From positions 1 through 64,000 of the forward strand of contig CBDBGD010000003.1 in NCBI GenBank assembly GCA_965205235.1: a stretch of 64,000 bases of DNA, written 5' to 3'. Below are positions 7,842-16,897 of the stretch, in pieces (position 1 is the stretch's first letter; the number at the start of each line of letters is the position of its first letter). Origin of the DNA: CBDBGD01 sp965205235 (GTDB lineage: Bacteria > Chloroflexota > Dehalococcoidia > Lucifugimonadales > UBA1127). The translations under genes and the position numbers were made by a program. The notes under the pieces were generated by a model that ran no database searches, was not told the origin of the DNA, and saw only the letters and a program-made list of their open reading frames with translations.

Positions 7842-10130
7842 CTAGCTTGGGCGGAGGCGGCGGAGACGCAGGGAGTTGCCGACGACGGAGACGGAGCTGA
7901 GGGCCATGGCCAGGGCCGCGAGCACGGGGTTCAGGAAGCCCCGATCGCCGAAGAAGGGCTCCAGGCCGCCGGGGACGCCGCCCAGGGCCTGGAAGAGGGG
8001 GTAGAGCGCGCCCGCTGCAACGGGGATGAGCAGGACGTTGTAGAAGAAGGCCCAGAAGAGGTTCTGCCGGATGGTGCGGACGGTGGCGCGGCTGAGCCGC
8101 AGCGCGGTGAGGACGCCCCGCAGGTCGCCGCGCATGAGGGTGACCTCGGCGGTCTCGACGGAGACTCCCGCGCCGGTGCCCATGGCGATGCCGACGGATG
8201 CCTGGGCCAGGGCCGGGGCGTCGTTGACGCCGTCACCGACCATGGCCACCACCTGACCCTGCTCCTGCAGGGAGCGCACCCGGGCGGCCTTGTCCTGGGG
8301 GAGCACCTCGGCGACGACGCGGTCGACGCCGAGCTCCCGTGCGACGGCCTCCGCCGTGCGCGCGTTGTCGCCGGTGAGCAGGACCGTGCCGATGCCCATC
8401 TCCCGCAGCCGTGCGACCACGCCGGCGGACTCGGGCTTGAGCGTGTCGGCGACAGCGAGGAGGCCCAGCGCGCGCCCGTCGGCGGCGACGAAGACGGCGG
8501 TGACGCCCCGAGCGGAGAACTCCTCCCACCGCGCCTCCAGGCCGTCGACGGGGATGCGGTGGGTCTCCATGAGGGCGCGGTTGCCGATGACGACCCGGCG
8601 ACCGTCGACACGGGCGACGACGCCCAGGCCGGGCGCGGCCTCGAAGTCCTGCGGCTCGACCAGGGCGATGCCCTCGGCGCGGGCTGCGTCGACGATGGCC
8701 TCACCGAGGGCGTGCTCCGACGCGCGCTCGGCGGAGGCGGCGAGGCGCAAGACCTCCTCGCGGTCGTCGGCGGGGACGACGTCGGTGACGGTGGGCGTGC
8801 CGCGGGTGACGGTCCCGGTCTTGTCGAGGACGACGGTGGTCACCCGGTGGGCCTGCTCCAGGGCCTCCGCGCTGCGGACCAGCACGCCGTACTCAGCGCC
8901 CTTCCCGATGCCGACCATAATGGCCGTGGGCGTGGCGAGGCCGAGGGCGCAGGGGCAGGCGATGATGAGGACGGTGACAAAGGTGAGCAGCGAGTAGGTC
9001 AGGGAGGGGTCGGGCCCCAGCATGAGCCAGAGGAGGAAGGAGAAGGAGGCGACGGTGATGACCGCCGGCACGAAGTAGGAGGCGACGCGGTCGACGAGCC
9101 GCTGGACGGGGGCGCGGGAGCCCTGGGCGGTCTCGACGAGGCGGATGATCTGGGCGAGGACGGTGTCGCGGCCCACCTGGGTGGCCTGGAAGGTGAAGCT
9201 GCCGGTGCGGTTGAGGGTGGCCCCGAAGACCCGGTCGCCGGGGCCTTTCTCGACGGGCATGCTCTCGCCGGTGAGGGTGGACTCGTCGAGGGTGGAGGCG
9301 CCGGCGGTCACGACGCCGTCGACGGGGAGCTTCTCGCCGGGGCGCACCAGGACCAGGTCGCCGGGCACGACCTCCGCGACGGGCACGTCGACGGCGTCGC
9401 CGTCCCGGAGGATGCGCGCGGTCTGGGGCTGGAGGCCCATGAGGGCGCGGATGGCCTCGGAGGTGCGGCCCTTGGCCCGGGCCTCGAGGAGGCGGCCGAG
9501 GAGGACGAGGGCGATGATGAGGGTGGAGGTGTCGAAGTATACGGCGGTGTCCACGCCGCGGTCGGCGAAGAAGCCGGTGAAGAGGGTGACGGCGACGCTG
9601 AAGGCGTAGGCCGTGGTGGTGCCCATGACGATGAGGGTGTGCATGTTGGCGGTGCGGTGTCGCAGGGCACCCAGGCCGGAGACGTAGAACTGCCAGCCCA
9701 CCCAGAACTGGACGGGCGTGGCCAGCGCCCAGAGGACGTACCAGTCCTGCAGGAATCCAGGGACCCAGGGGAAGAGGTCCGGCATGCTGCCCAGCAGCAC
9801 GGCGATGCCCAGGAGACCAGCGACGGCCAGACGCCTCTGCAGGCCGCGGATCTCCGCCGTGCGGGCCAGACGCTCGATCTCAGCCTGCGCGTCCTCCTCC
9901 GCCTCCGTGGCGGCGGTGTAGCCCGCGTCGACCACGGCGGCGTGGAAGTCGTCGAAGGAGGCGGCGCCGGGCAGGAATTCGACTTGGGCCTTCTCGGTGG
10001 CGAGGTTGACAGAGACGCCCTGCACGCCGGGGACGCCCTGGAGGGCGCGCTCCACGTGCATGACGCATGCGGCACAGGTCATGCCTCCGATGATGAGCGT
10101 GGTCTTTTCGACCGTCGACGCTTGGGTCAC
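7842..10130 (-). CDS. copA: Copper-translocating P-type ATPase
   Basis: A 762-residue P1B-type ATPase that exports Cu(I). One N-terminal heavy-metal-associated domain carries GMTCAAC (Cys19 and Cys22). The membrane region has the CPCALGLATPTA translocation motif, then DKTGTVTRG (phosphorylated Asp) and GDGVNDAPALA. The chosen start is GTG 10130, right before the metal-binding domain; the longer frame upstream overlaps csoR and reads as low-complexity Ser. csoR ends 28 bases upstream and the EEP gene follows at four bases. Expression should be controlled by CsoR at the operator at 10443-10467. Confidence 0.95.
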   Translation of the reverse strand: MTQASTVEKTTLIIGGMTCAACVMHVERALQGVPGVQGVSVNLATEKAQVEFLPGAASFDDFHAAVVDAGYTAATEAEEDAQAEIERLARTAEIRGLQRRLAVAGLLGIAVLLGSMPDLFPWVPGFLQDWYVLWALATPVQFWVGWQFYVSGLGALRHRTANMHTLIVMGTTTAYAFSVAVTLFTGFFADRGVDTAVYFDTSTLIIALVLLGRLLEARAKGRTSEAIRALMGLQPQTARILRDGDAVDVPVAEVVPGDLVLVRPGEKLPVDGVVTAGASTLDESTLTGESMPVEKGPGDRVFGATLNRTGSFTFQATQVGRDTVLAQIIRLVETAQGSRAPVQRLVDRVASYFVPAVITVASFSFLLWLMLGPDPSLTYSLLTFVTVLIIACPCALGLATPTAIMVGIGKGAEYGVLVRSAEALEQAHRVTTVVLDKTGTVTRGTPTVTDVVPADDREEVLRLAASAERASEHALGEAIVDAARAEGIALVEPQDFEAAPGLGVVARVDGRRVVIGNRALMETHRIPVDGLEARWEEFSARGVTAVFVAADGRALGLLAVADTLKPESAGVVARLREMGIGTVLLTGDNARTAEAVARELGVDRVVAEVLPQDKAARVRSLQEQGQVVAMVGDGVNDAPALAQASVGIAMGTGAGVSVETAEVTLMRGDLRGVLTALRLSRATVRTIRQNLFWAFFYNVLLIPVAAGALYPLFQALGGVPGGLEPFFGDRGFLNPVLAALAMALSSVSVVGNSLRLRRLRPS

Positions 10131-10158
10131 TGCCGCTGCCTCACGAGTCCGGCTGTCG

Positions 10159-10425
10159 TCATCGGTTGGCCAGGGCGTAAAGCTCGACGAGCTCCTGGAG
10201 GACTTCCCCCTCGCGGCCGTCCCTGACGCCGCTGACGACGCAGGTGCCGAGGTGGTCCTGCAGGAGTACTGCGCTGAGCTTCTCCGTGGCCCGCCGGACG
10301 GCGTAGAGCTGCTTGAGGATGTCGACGCAGTACTTGTCCTCATCGACCATGCGGCGGACCCCTTCCAGGTGGCCCTGCATGTAGCTGAGGCGCTTGAGGG
10401 CGTCGGCCTTCGTCGTACCGGTCAT
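10159..10425 (-). CDS. csoR: CsoR-family copper-sensing repressor
   Basis: An 88-residue helical DUF156 protein. The three metal-ligand positions of Cu(I)-sensing CsoR are present: Cys in KYCVDILKQL, and His and Cys in QDHLGTC. ATG 10425 has GGAGG upstream; the longer frame covers the operator and is not coding. It is the first gene of the copper operon, with the operator and a promoter directly upstream, so it should repress itself and copA until Cu(I) binds. The ligand set argues for copper rather than a formaldehyde sensor of the same family. Confidence 0.92.
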   Translation of the reverse strand: MTGTTKADALKRLSYMQGHLEGVRRMVDEDKYCVDILKQLYAVRRATEKLSAVLLQDHLGTCVVSGVRDGREGEVLQELVELYALANR

Positions 10426-10442
10426 GCTTTGTCCTCCAAGAC

Positions 10443-10467
10443 CCATACCCCCTGGGTGGGGGTATGG
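10443..10467. promoter_or_regulatory. CsoR operator: perfect inverted repeat
   Basis: CCATACCCCC (10443-10452) and GGGGGTATGG (10458-10467) are exact inverted copies around a five-base centre TGGGT. The ATACCC...GGGTAT core matches known CsoR/CopY-like G-tract operators. It ends 18 bases upstream of the csoR start and lies downstream of the predicted -10 element, where a bound repressor would block transcription. Confidence 0.85.
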
Positions 10468-10472
10468 ACTAC

Positions 10473-10500
10473 GATATAGGTGTGGTGGGGGTTGCGTCAA
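10473..10500 (-). promoter_or_regulatory. Predicted sigma-70 promoter of the csoR-copA operon
   Basis: On the minus strand TTGACG (10495-10500) is followed by TATATC (10473-10478) at 16-base spacing; TATCGT at 18 bases is an alternative -10. The CsoR operator begins a few bases downstream, which supports the assignment. Confidence 0.55.
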
Positions 10501-10510
10501 GGGGCGGTAT

Positions 10511-10585
10511 GCCCTCACCCCAGCCCTCTCTCAGAGGGAGGGGGGCAAGGGATGGGCGAGCCCTCTCCGGAGGGAGTGGGGGGTA
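10511..10585. repeat. REP-like palindromic intergenic repeat
   Basis: Two short imperfect hairpins (CCCTC...GAGGG near 10524-10538 and near 10561-10575) sit in a stretch of the form GCCCTCACCCCAGCCCTCTC. This resembles the palindromic intergenic repeats scattered through many bacterial genomes. It separates the divergent csoR operon and VOC gene. No function is implied. Confidence 0.45.
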
Positions 10586-10668
10586 AGAAACTGCTGACAT
10601 CTGCACCTTGACAGCCCTCCGCGGCTGCCCTAGCCTACTCCGCACTCTGACGACGGGCGGAGGCAGCC

Positions 10669-11052
10669 ATGGCCGAGACCTTTGTACACTTCGAGATACC
10701 GGCGGACGACGTGGACGCGATCATGGCGTTCTACGAGAGCGTGTACGGCTGGACGTACCAGCGGGTCCCGATGCCCGCACTGCCCGGCGGGGAGTACGTC
10801 CTGGCCATGACCAAGGAGGCGGGCGCGCCGGGGATGGACGGCGGAATCTTCAAGAAGTCCGGCCCCCAGGACCGGCCCTACAGCTACATCGGCGTGGGGT
10901 CAATCGACGACACGGTGGCGAAGGTGGAGGCGGCCGGCGGCACGGTGGTGCAGCCCAAGATGGCCGTGCCGGGCGTGGGCTGGGCGGCGATCGTGGCGGA
11001 CCCGGAGGGGAACCCGCACGGGCTCTTCCAGGACGACTCGCAGGCGGCGTGA
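10669..11052 (+). CDS. VOC-family (glyoxalase/bleomycin-resistance fold) protein
   Basis: A 127-residue single VOC unit. FVHFEIPADDVDAIMAFYESVYGWTY is the first beta-alpha-beta module, and a C-terminal VADPEGNPHGLFQ holds the usual metal or edge Glu/His. It resembles the small cytoplasmic VOC proteins of the PhnB/YdcJ type rather than a classical glyoxalase I. ATG with GGAGG upstream. It ends six bases before the ABC ATPase gene, so it probably heads that operon. Substrate unknown. Confidence 0.8.
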   Translation: MAETFVHFEIPADDVDAIMAFYESVYGWTYQRVPMPALPGGEYVLAMTKEAGAPGMDGGIFKKSGPQDRPYSYIGVGSIDDTVAKVEAAGGTVVQPKMAVPGVGWAAIVADPEGNPHGLFQDDSQAA

Positions 11053-11058
11053 GCGGCG

Positions 11059-12012
11059 TTGAACGGCGACGGCTTCGCCATCCGGGCCGAGGGCCTGGCC
11101 CGCAGCTTCGGCAGCGTTCGCGCCGTGGACGGCGTGGAGCTGGCCGTGCCCTTCGGCGAGATCTACGGCTTCCTGGGGCCCAACGGCGCAGGGAAGACCA
11201 CCGTCATCCGCATGCTCATCACCCTGCTCTCTCCCACTGCGGGGGAGGCCCGAGTCGCGGGCTTCGACCTGGTCCGCCAGCCGGACGAGGTGCGCCTGCG
11301 CATCGGCGCGGCCCAGCAGGAGGCCGCGCTGGACAACAAGCAGACCGGTCGTGAGCTGCTGCGGCTCCAGGGGCGGATCTACGGGCTCTCCGGGCGCGCC
11401 ATCGACCGGCGGATCGACGAGCTGAGCGACCTGGTGGACATCGGCGAGGCGATGGACCGGCTCATCGGCACCTACTCGGGCGGCATGAAACGGCGGCTGG
11501 ACCTGGCGGCGGCGCTGATACACCGGCCGGTGGTGCTGTTCCTGGACGAGCCAACCACGGGGCTGGACCCCATCAGTCGCGCCCGCATCTGGGAGGAGAT
11601 TCGCCGGATCAACGAGGAGATGGAGGTGACCATCTTCCTGACGACCCAGTACCTGGAGGAGGCCGACTCACTGGCCCACAGGGTGGGGATCATCGATCAG
11701 GGGAAGCTGGCGGCGGAGGGCGCGCCGGAGGAGCTGAAGCGGGCGCGGGGCTCGGACCTCATCGTCGTCCGGCTGGACGGCGACGTGGACGAGGCCAGGG
11801 CGGCCCTGCAGAGCGTCCCGCAGGTGGAGCGGGTGGAGGTCCACGGGCAGGAGCTGACCGCAAGCGTTTCCAACGGCGCTGCGCTGATCAGCGCGGTCGC
11901 CCTGGCGCTGGACCGGCAGGGCGTCCAGGTGCAGGAGCTGACGCTGCGGACGCCGACGCTGGACGACGTGTTCCTCCAGGTGACGGGCGGACGGCTGCAG
12001 GAGGGAGGGTAA
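11059..12012 (+). CDS. ABC-2 exporter ATP-binding protein (DrrA-like)
   Basis: A 317-residue ATPase with GPNGAGKTT (Walker A), YSGGMKRRLDLA (signature), LFLDEPTTGLDP (Walker B and D-loop), and a C-terminal extension ending in a TPTLDDVFLQVTG motif typical of DrrA/NodI-type exporters. TTG start. It is followed five bases later by its ABC-2 permease. The pair should export a hydrophobic compound or drug; the actual substrate is not evident. Confidence 0.92.
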   Translation: MNGDGFAIRAEGLARSFGSVRAVDGVELAVPFGEIYGFLGPNGAGKTTVIRMLITLLSPTAGEARVAGFDLVRQPDEVRLRIGAAQQEAALDNKQTGRELLRLQGRIYGLSGRAIDRRIDELSDLVDIGEAMDRLIGTYSGGMKRRLDLAAALIHRPVVLFLDEPTTGLDPISRARIWEEIRRINEEMEVTIFLTTQYLEEADSLAHRVGIIDQGKLAAEGAPEELKRARGSDLIVVRLDGDVDEARAALQSVPQVERVEVHGQELTASVSNGAALISAVALALDRQGVQVQELTLRTPTLDDVFLQVTGGRLQEGG

Positions 12013-12017
12013 CCCCG

Positions 12018-12827
12018 ATGGCTGCCGGCAGCGTCTCGGTGGCGGCGCGGGAGACCCTGGCCCGACGGGGCGGGTTCATTCGAGACACGGCAAGTATGGC
12101 CACTCGGGCGCTGCGGTCGGTCAAGAGGGACCCGGAGGTCACGATACCGGCGCTGTTCATCCCCGTCTTCATGTACGCGATGACCGTGGGGGCGCTGAAC
12201 GACATCGCCGAGGGTATCCCGGGGCTGAACTACCGCGCCTTCCAAATCCCGGTGGCGGTGCTCTTTGCGGTAACCGGCGTGTCCCGCGCCCTGGTGGTGG
12301 TCACGGACGTGCAGACGGGCTACTTCGACCGGCTGGTGATCAGCCCGGTGAACCGGCTGGCGCTGCTGCTGGGGATGATGATCGCGGACTTTGCGCTGGT
12401 CGTGGCGCTGACGGTGCCGGTGATCATCATGTCGTTCATCGTGGGGGTGAGCTTCGCGACGGGCGTGCCGGGGATCCTGGCGTTCATGCTGATGAGCGGG
12501 TCGTGGGGGCTGGTGTTCACCGGCTTCCCCTATGCCATCGCCCTCAAGACGGGCAACCCGGCTGCGGTCAACATGAGCTTCCTGCTGTTCTTCCCGCTGC
12601 TGTTCACGACGACGCTGTTCATGCCGCAGGAGGCGATGACGGGCTGGCTGAGCACGGCCGTGGACTACAACCCGGTGACGTACCTGCTGGCTGCGCTGCG
12701 GTCGCTGATCTCGGTGGGGTGGGAGCCCGTGACGCTGGCGAAGGGCGTGGGCGCGGTGCTGGGGGTGGGGGTGGTGAGCATCGGCATGGCGCTGGCGGCG
12801 CTTGGGGGGCGAGCGACGCGGAAGTAG
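12018..12827 (+). CDS. ABC-2 type transporter permease (DrrB-like)
   Basis: A 269-residue integral membrane protein with about six helices and an N-terminal cytoplasmic segment. The central part holds the ABC-2 pattern: FDRLVISPVNR just before the second helix group, and a late FMPQEAMTGWL loop followed by NPVTYLLAALR. GGAGG lies upstream of the ATG. It forms one transporter with the preceding ATPase. The stop codon lies at the edge of a 16-bp palindrome. Confidence 0.9.
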   Translation: MAAGSVSVAARETLARRGGFIRDTASMATRALRSVKRDPEVTIPALFIPVFMYAMTVGALNDIAEGIPGLNYRAFQIPVAVLFAVTGVSRALVVVTDVQTGYFDRLVISPVNRLALLLGMMIADFALVVALTVPVIIMSFIVGVSFATGVPGILAFMLMSGSWGLVFTGFPYAIALKTGNPAAVNMSFLLFFPLLFTTTLFMPQEAMTGWLSTAVDYNPVTYLLAALRSLISVGWEPVTLAKGVGAVLGVGVVSIGMALAALGGRATRK

Positions 12828-12842
12828 CAGGGCATGCCCTGC
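12827..12842. terminator. Palindrome at the end of the ABC-2 operon
   Basis: GCAGGGCA directly abuts its exact inverted copy TGCCCTGC. It overlaps the last base of the permease stop codon. There is no T run, so intrinsic termination is uncertain; mRNA-end stabilisation is equally possible. Confidence 0.35.
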
Positions 12843-12903
12843 ACCCTCACCTTGGGGCGTTGGGCTGCAACAGCGCTTGCACCTTCGAAGCGACAGCGAA
12901 GCC

Positions 12904-12940
12904 TGCGATGGTTGAGCCGCCACCCCGTACCACCATCGCA
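12904..12940. terminator. Stem-loop between the two ABC transporter operons
   Basis: TGCGATGGT (12904-12912) and ACCATCGCA (12932-12940) are perfect nine-base arms around a 19-base loop. It lies between the permease gene and the next promoter. No T tract follows. Confidence 0.3.
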
Positions 12941-12968
12941 TTCCCACCCGCCGATGCAGCGCCTACTC

Positions 12969-12998
12969 TTGCGGCAGGCGTGGGGGGAAGCGTATACT
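12969..12998 (+). promoter_or_regulatory. Predicted promoter of the heterodimeric ABC exporter
   Basis: TTGCGG (12969-12974) and TATACT (12993-12998) are 18 bases apart, about 100 bases upstream of the gene at 13096. The gap between the operons (12828-13095) has no coding sequence. Confidence 0.5.
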
Positions 12999-13095
12999 AT
13001 CTATCTGTTGGGTTGGAGACCTCCTCAGGTTATCCCCTGACCAGGCCTCCGAGTATTCCCGTCGTGGGATAATTCCTGGCGGGATGCGGGTGTAG

Positions 13096-14916
13096 ATGCG
13101 CGTTCTCCTTCGGATCCTCGGTCTGGTCTACCGCAAATACCCCTACCGAATCGCCGCAGGGTACGTCGCCGTCCTGGGGGCGGCGGGCACGGCCCTGATC
13201 ATTCCCCGCGTCCTGGGCACGAGCGTGAACCAGGTGCTGGAGTCGGGAGAGGGGGACCTGCGGCAGCTCTACGCGCTGGCCGGCATCCTGCTCCTAGCGG
13301 GCGCGGGCCGCGGCCTCTTCCGGCTGGGCGAGAACTTCCTGGCGGAGGGCCTATCGCAGCGGCTGGCCTACGACCTGCGCAACGCCTACTACGCCAAACT
13401 GCAACACCTGAGCTTTGCCTTCCACGACCGGCAGACCACGGGCTCGCTGATGTCGCGGGCGACCGCGGACGTGGAGGGGCTACGGAACTTTGCGAACATG
13501 GGCGGCATTCGCGCCGTCTTCGTCCTGGTCATGTTCGTGGGTATCACCACTGTCATGCTGCTCACGGACGTGAAGCTGGGCCTGATCGGGCTGGCGTTCG
13601 TTCCCATTCTGGGCTTTCGCTCCATCAGCACAAGCGTCACGCTGCGCCGCATCTGGCTGCACGTCCAAGAATTGACAGGCCAGATGGTGGCGGTGCTGCA
13701 GGAGAACCTGATAGGCAACCGGGTGGTGCGGGCGTTTGCGGCGGAGGAGTACGAGAAGAAGAAGTTCCGCGCCTCCCACCGCAAGGTGACGACCGCGCGG
13801 TATCGGGCAGAGCGGAAGTGGGCGGGCAACTTTGCCACGCTGAACTTCGGCTTCATCCTTGCCACGGGAGTAATGCTCTGGGTGGGCGGACAAGAGGTCC
13901 TGGACGGCCGTGTGGTGGTGGACGGCGAGGTGCAGTACACGGGCCTGAACCCCGGCGAGCTCACGTCCTTCCTGTTCTACATGGGACTGCTGACGATGCC
14001 CGTGCGGATGCTGGGATGGATGGTGAACAACGCCTCCCGAGCCTCCTCCTGCGGTCAGCGCATCTTCGAAATCCTGGACGCCGACTCGCCCGTGCGCGAC
14101 ATGCCCGGCGCTCGGAACACCGGCCGGGTGCAGGGGCGGGTGGTCTTCGACCACGTCTCCTTCAGCTACAACGGGACGATCCCGGCCCTCAACGACGTGA
14201 GCGTGGAGGTGGAGCCGGGGCAGATGGTGGCCCTGCTGGGACGCCCGGGGAGCGGCAAGACGACATTCGCCCACCTGCTGCCGCGCTTCTACGACGTTTC
14301 CAGCGGGAGTCTGCGCATTGACGGCGTTGACGTTCGGGAGTTCACGCTGGATTCACTGCGGGACAACGTGGGCATCGTGCAACAGGACGTGTTCATCCAC
14401 AGCGCCACGGTGCGAGAGAACATCTCGTACGGGCAGGTGGGCGCGCCGCTGGAGAAGGTGGAGGACGCTGCCCGGATAGCCCAGCTTCACGACTTCATCG
14501 GCAGCCTGCCCAGGCAGTTCGATAGCCCGATAGGGGAGCGGGGAGTCAGCCTCTCCGGGGGGCAGAAGCAGCGTCTCTCCATCGCCCGGACGATACTGCG
14601 CGACCCGCCAATCCTCATCCTGGACGACTCGACGTCCAGCATCGACGCATACACGGAGCACCGCCTGCAGGAGGCGATGGAAGCCGTGCTCCATGGCCGG
14701 ACGACCTTCATCATCACGCACCGGCTCAGCGCGATCCGCAAAGCCGACCTCATCCTGGTCTTCCAGGGCGGCCAGATCGTAGAGAGGGGCGTGCACGACG
14801 AGCTCATGGCCCTGGACGGGGTCTATCGAGACCTGTACGAATCGCAGCTCCGGCCCCAGGAGGAGACCGCCCTCCACGAGGCGAAGCTGGCCGCGCAGCG
14901 GGGAGCGGACCTGTGA
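13096..14916 (+). CDS. Heterodimeric ABC exporter, subunit with degenerate ATP site
   Basis: A 606-residue half-transporter: an N-terminal six-helix export domain (to about residue 330), then a nucleotide-binding domain with GRPGSGKTT and LSGGQKQR. The Walker B is LILDDSTSSID, where the catalytic Glu is Asp. In heterodimeric exporters such as TM287/288 and BmrCD one subunit loses this Glu, and that fits here because the partner gene follows with a one-codon overlap. Likely role: export of lipids or drugs; substrate not evident. Confidence 0.9.
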   Translation: MRVLLRILGLVYRKYPYRIAAGYVAVLGAAGTALIIPRVLGTSVNQVLESGEGDLRQLYALAGILLLAGAGRGLFRLGENFLAEGLSQRLAYDLRNAYYAKLQHLSFAFHDRQTTGSLMSRATADVEGLRNFANMGGIRAVFVLVMFVGITTVMLLTDVKLGLIGLAFVPILGFRSISTSVTLRRIWLHVQELTGQMVAVLQENLIGNRVVRAFAAEEYEKKKFRASHRKVTTARYRAERKWAGNFATLNFGFILATGVMLWVGGQEVLDGRVVVDGEVQYTGLNPGELTSFLFYMGLLTMPVRMLGWMVNNASRASSCGQRIFEILDADSPVRDMPGARNTGRVQGRVVFDHVSFSYNGTIPALNDVSVEVEPGQMVALLGRPGSGKTTFAHLLPRFYDVSSGSLRIDGVDVREFTLDSLRDNVGIVQQDVFIHSATVRENISYGQVGAPLEKVEDAARIAQLHDFIGSLPRQFDSPIGERGVSLSGGQKQRLSIARTILRDPPILILDDSTSSIDAYTEHRLQEAMEAVLHGRTTFIITHRLSAIRKADLILVFQGGQIVERGVHDELMALDGVYRDLYESQLRPQEETALHEAKLAAQRGADL

Positions 14917-16802
14917 CGACACCGGTGAGGAACAGCGCAAAGGGACGCGGCATCCAGGGGCTGGATGACGTCATCCTGGGCGGTCTCTACGACCACCGGG
15001 TAGCAGTCCGGCTGTTCGGCTACGCCTTCCGATACAAGAAGTACTTCTTCCTGTCCCTGGTGGGCATGGCGGGCTACATCGCCACCATGGTGGCCCTACC
15101 CCTCATCATCGGCTGGGGCGTGGAGGGGGTGGTGAACCCGTCGGAGGGGGAGGAGTGGTACGGGAACCTGGACACCGTCTTCCTAATCTTCATCCTCAAC
15201 GCAGTGGGCAACCTGGCCTTCAACTACCTGCAGCTGACGTCGATGGCGGCGGTGTCCGTGGAGGTGCTCAACGCACTGCGGGTCGACATGTTCGACCACC
15301 TGCAGCGCCAGTCGACGGCCTTCTACGACCGGAGCGAGGTGGGACGCATCATGTCCCGGGTGCAGAGCGACGTGCTGCAGATCCAGGACTGGATGGAGAT
15401 GGGCGTGTTCACCATGGCCGAGATGGTGATGCTGATCTTCATTGCGGCCACGATGATCTGGATGAACCCGGTGCTGGGACTGGTCACGCTGTCCGTGATA
15501 CCGGTGCTGGTGCTGATAATGTACGTGTGGCAGCGGTACGCGCGGCCCACGTTCATCCGGGTGCGCACGGCCATCGCCATCGTCAACGGCAACCTGCAGG
15601 AGAGCATCTCCGGGGTGCGGGTCTCCCAGAGCATGAACCGCCAAGGGCTGAACTCGCAGCACTTCGACCAGCTCAACAACAACCACCTGCAGGCGACGCT
15701 GCGGGCCGCCCTCATCTCCTCCGTCATGTCCCCGGCGGTCGAGGTGCTGACGGTGCTCTCCATGGGGCTGGTGGTGGTTATCGGCGGGACGATGGTGTTC
15801 GATGGGGCCCTTGAGGTGGGGCTGCTGGTTGCCTTCCTGCTGTACATCCAGCGCTTCTTCGAGCCGATCCGGACGCTGGCGATGAACTACACGCAGTTCC
15901 AGCGGGCCATGGCCTCCGGGTCCCGCATCTTCGAGCTGCTGGACCTTGAGCCGGAGATGGTGGAGCGAGAGGACGCCCAGGAGATGCCGCCGCTGAAGGG
16001 AGAGGTGCGCATGGACCATGTCACCTTCGGCTACCTGCCGGGGGTGGACGTACTCAAGGACATCAACCTGCACATCCGCGCCGGGGAGACGGTGGCCCTG
16101 GTGGGCCTGACCGGGGCCGGGAAGACGACCATGGCCTCCCTGGTTGCCCGCTTCTACGACGTGGACGAGGGCAGCATCACCATCGACGGGATCGACGTGC
16201 GGGAAGTGCGGCGGGAGAGCCTGGGGCGGCAGATGAGCATGGTGCTGCAGGACCCCTTCCTCTACTCGACGACGGTGCGGGAGAACATCCGCTACAACCA
16301 CGAAGAGATGACAGAAGAGCAGGTCGTCGCCGCGGCAAAGGCCGTGGGCGCCCACGACTTCATCACCCGGCTGGAGAACGGCTACGACACGGTACTCCAG
16401 CAGCGGGGCGGCAACCTGAGCATGGGCCAGCGGCAGCTCATCAGCTTCGCCAGGGCGGTGGTCGCAGACCCTCGTATCCTGGTGCTGGACGAGGCGACGG
16501 CCAACATCGACTCGCAGACGGAGCACATCATCCAGAAGGCGCTGGAGGTGATCCTGCAGGGGCGGACCTCCATCGTCATCGCCCACCGGCTGTCCACCAT
16601 CACGGGTGCGGACAAGATCGTGGTGCTGGAGCTGGGCCGCATCAAAGAGGTGGGCACACACCAGGAGCTGCTGGCGCAGGGCGGCCTGTATGCGGAGCTC
16701 TTCGCCATGAACTTCGGGGAGACCTTCAGCGGCAACGGCGTCGCGTACACGGAGCGGGTGGGAGCGGAGCAGCTGCGGGGCGCAACGGGCCGGGACGACT
16801 GA
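14913..16802 (+). CDS. Heterodimeric ABC exporter, subunit with catalytic Glu
   Basis: A 629-residue half-transporter: an N-terminal extension of about 50 residues, six transmembrane helices, then GLTGAGKTT and LVLDEATANID with the catalytic Glu kept. Its signature reads LSMGQ instead of LSGGQ, the complementary defect expected when one of two composite sites is inactive. The GTG start overlaps the preceding stop (GTGA), so translation is coupled. It pairs with the 13096-14916 product. Confidence 0.92.
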   Translation: MTTPVRNSAKGRGIQGLDDVILGGLYDHRVAVRLFGYAFRYKKYFFLSLVGMAGYIATMVALPLIIGWGVEGVVNPSEGEEWYGNLDTVFLIFILNAVGNLAFNYLQLTSMAAVSVEVLNALRVDMFDHLQRQSTAFYDRSEVGRIMSRVQSDVLQIQDWMEMGVFTMAEMVMLIFIAATMIWMNPVLGLVTLSVIPVLVLIMYVWQRYARPTFIRVRTAIAIVNGNLQESISGVRVSQSMNRQGLNSQHFDQLNNNHLQATLRAALISSVMSPAVEVLTVLSMGLVVVIGGTMVFDGALEVGLLVAFLLYIQRFFEPIRTLAMNYTQFQRAMASGSRIFELLDLEPEMVEREDAQEMPPLKGEVRMDHVTFGYLPGVDVLKDINLHIRAGETVALVGLTGAGKTTMASLVARFYDVDEGSITIDGIDVREVRRESLGRQMSMVLQDPFLYSTTVRENIRYNHEEMTEEQVVAAAKAVGAHDFITRLENGYDTVLQQRGGNLSMGQRQLISFARAVVADPRILVLDEATANIDSQTEHIIQKALEVILQGRTSIVIAHRLSTITGADKIVVLELGRIKEVGTHQELLAQGGLYAELFAMNFGETFSGNGVAYTERVGAEQLRGATGRDD

Positions 16803-16897
16803 GCCCCACTCGCACGCCCGAGGCTTCGCCCCCAGACGCCACGGCCGCAACGGCCTGCCTTCGCACCGATAGCACAACGCTCACACGAGGACGCGCC

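Noticed and set aside
7692..10226. Long plus-strand open frame (844 codons) opposite copA
   Set aside because: Acidic Gly/Asp-rich antisense product of a GC-rich gene; copA motifs on the minus strand are unambiguous.
15183..16877. Minus-strand open frame opposite the second ABC exporter gene
   Set aside because: His/Arg/Gln-rich antisense product with no motif; the plus-strand ABC domains are intact.
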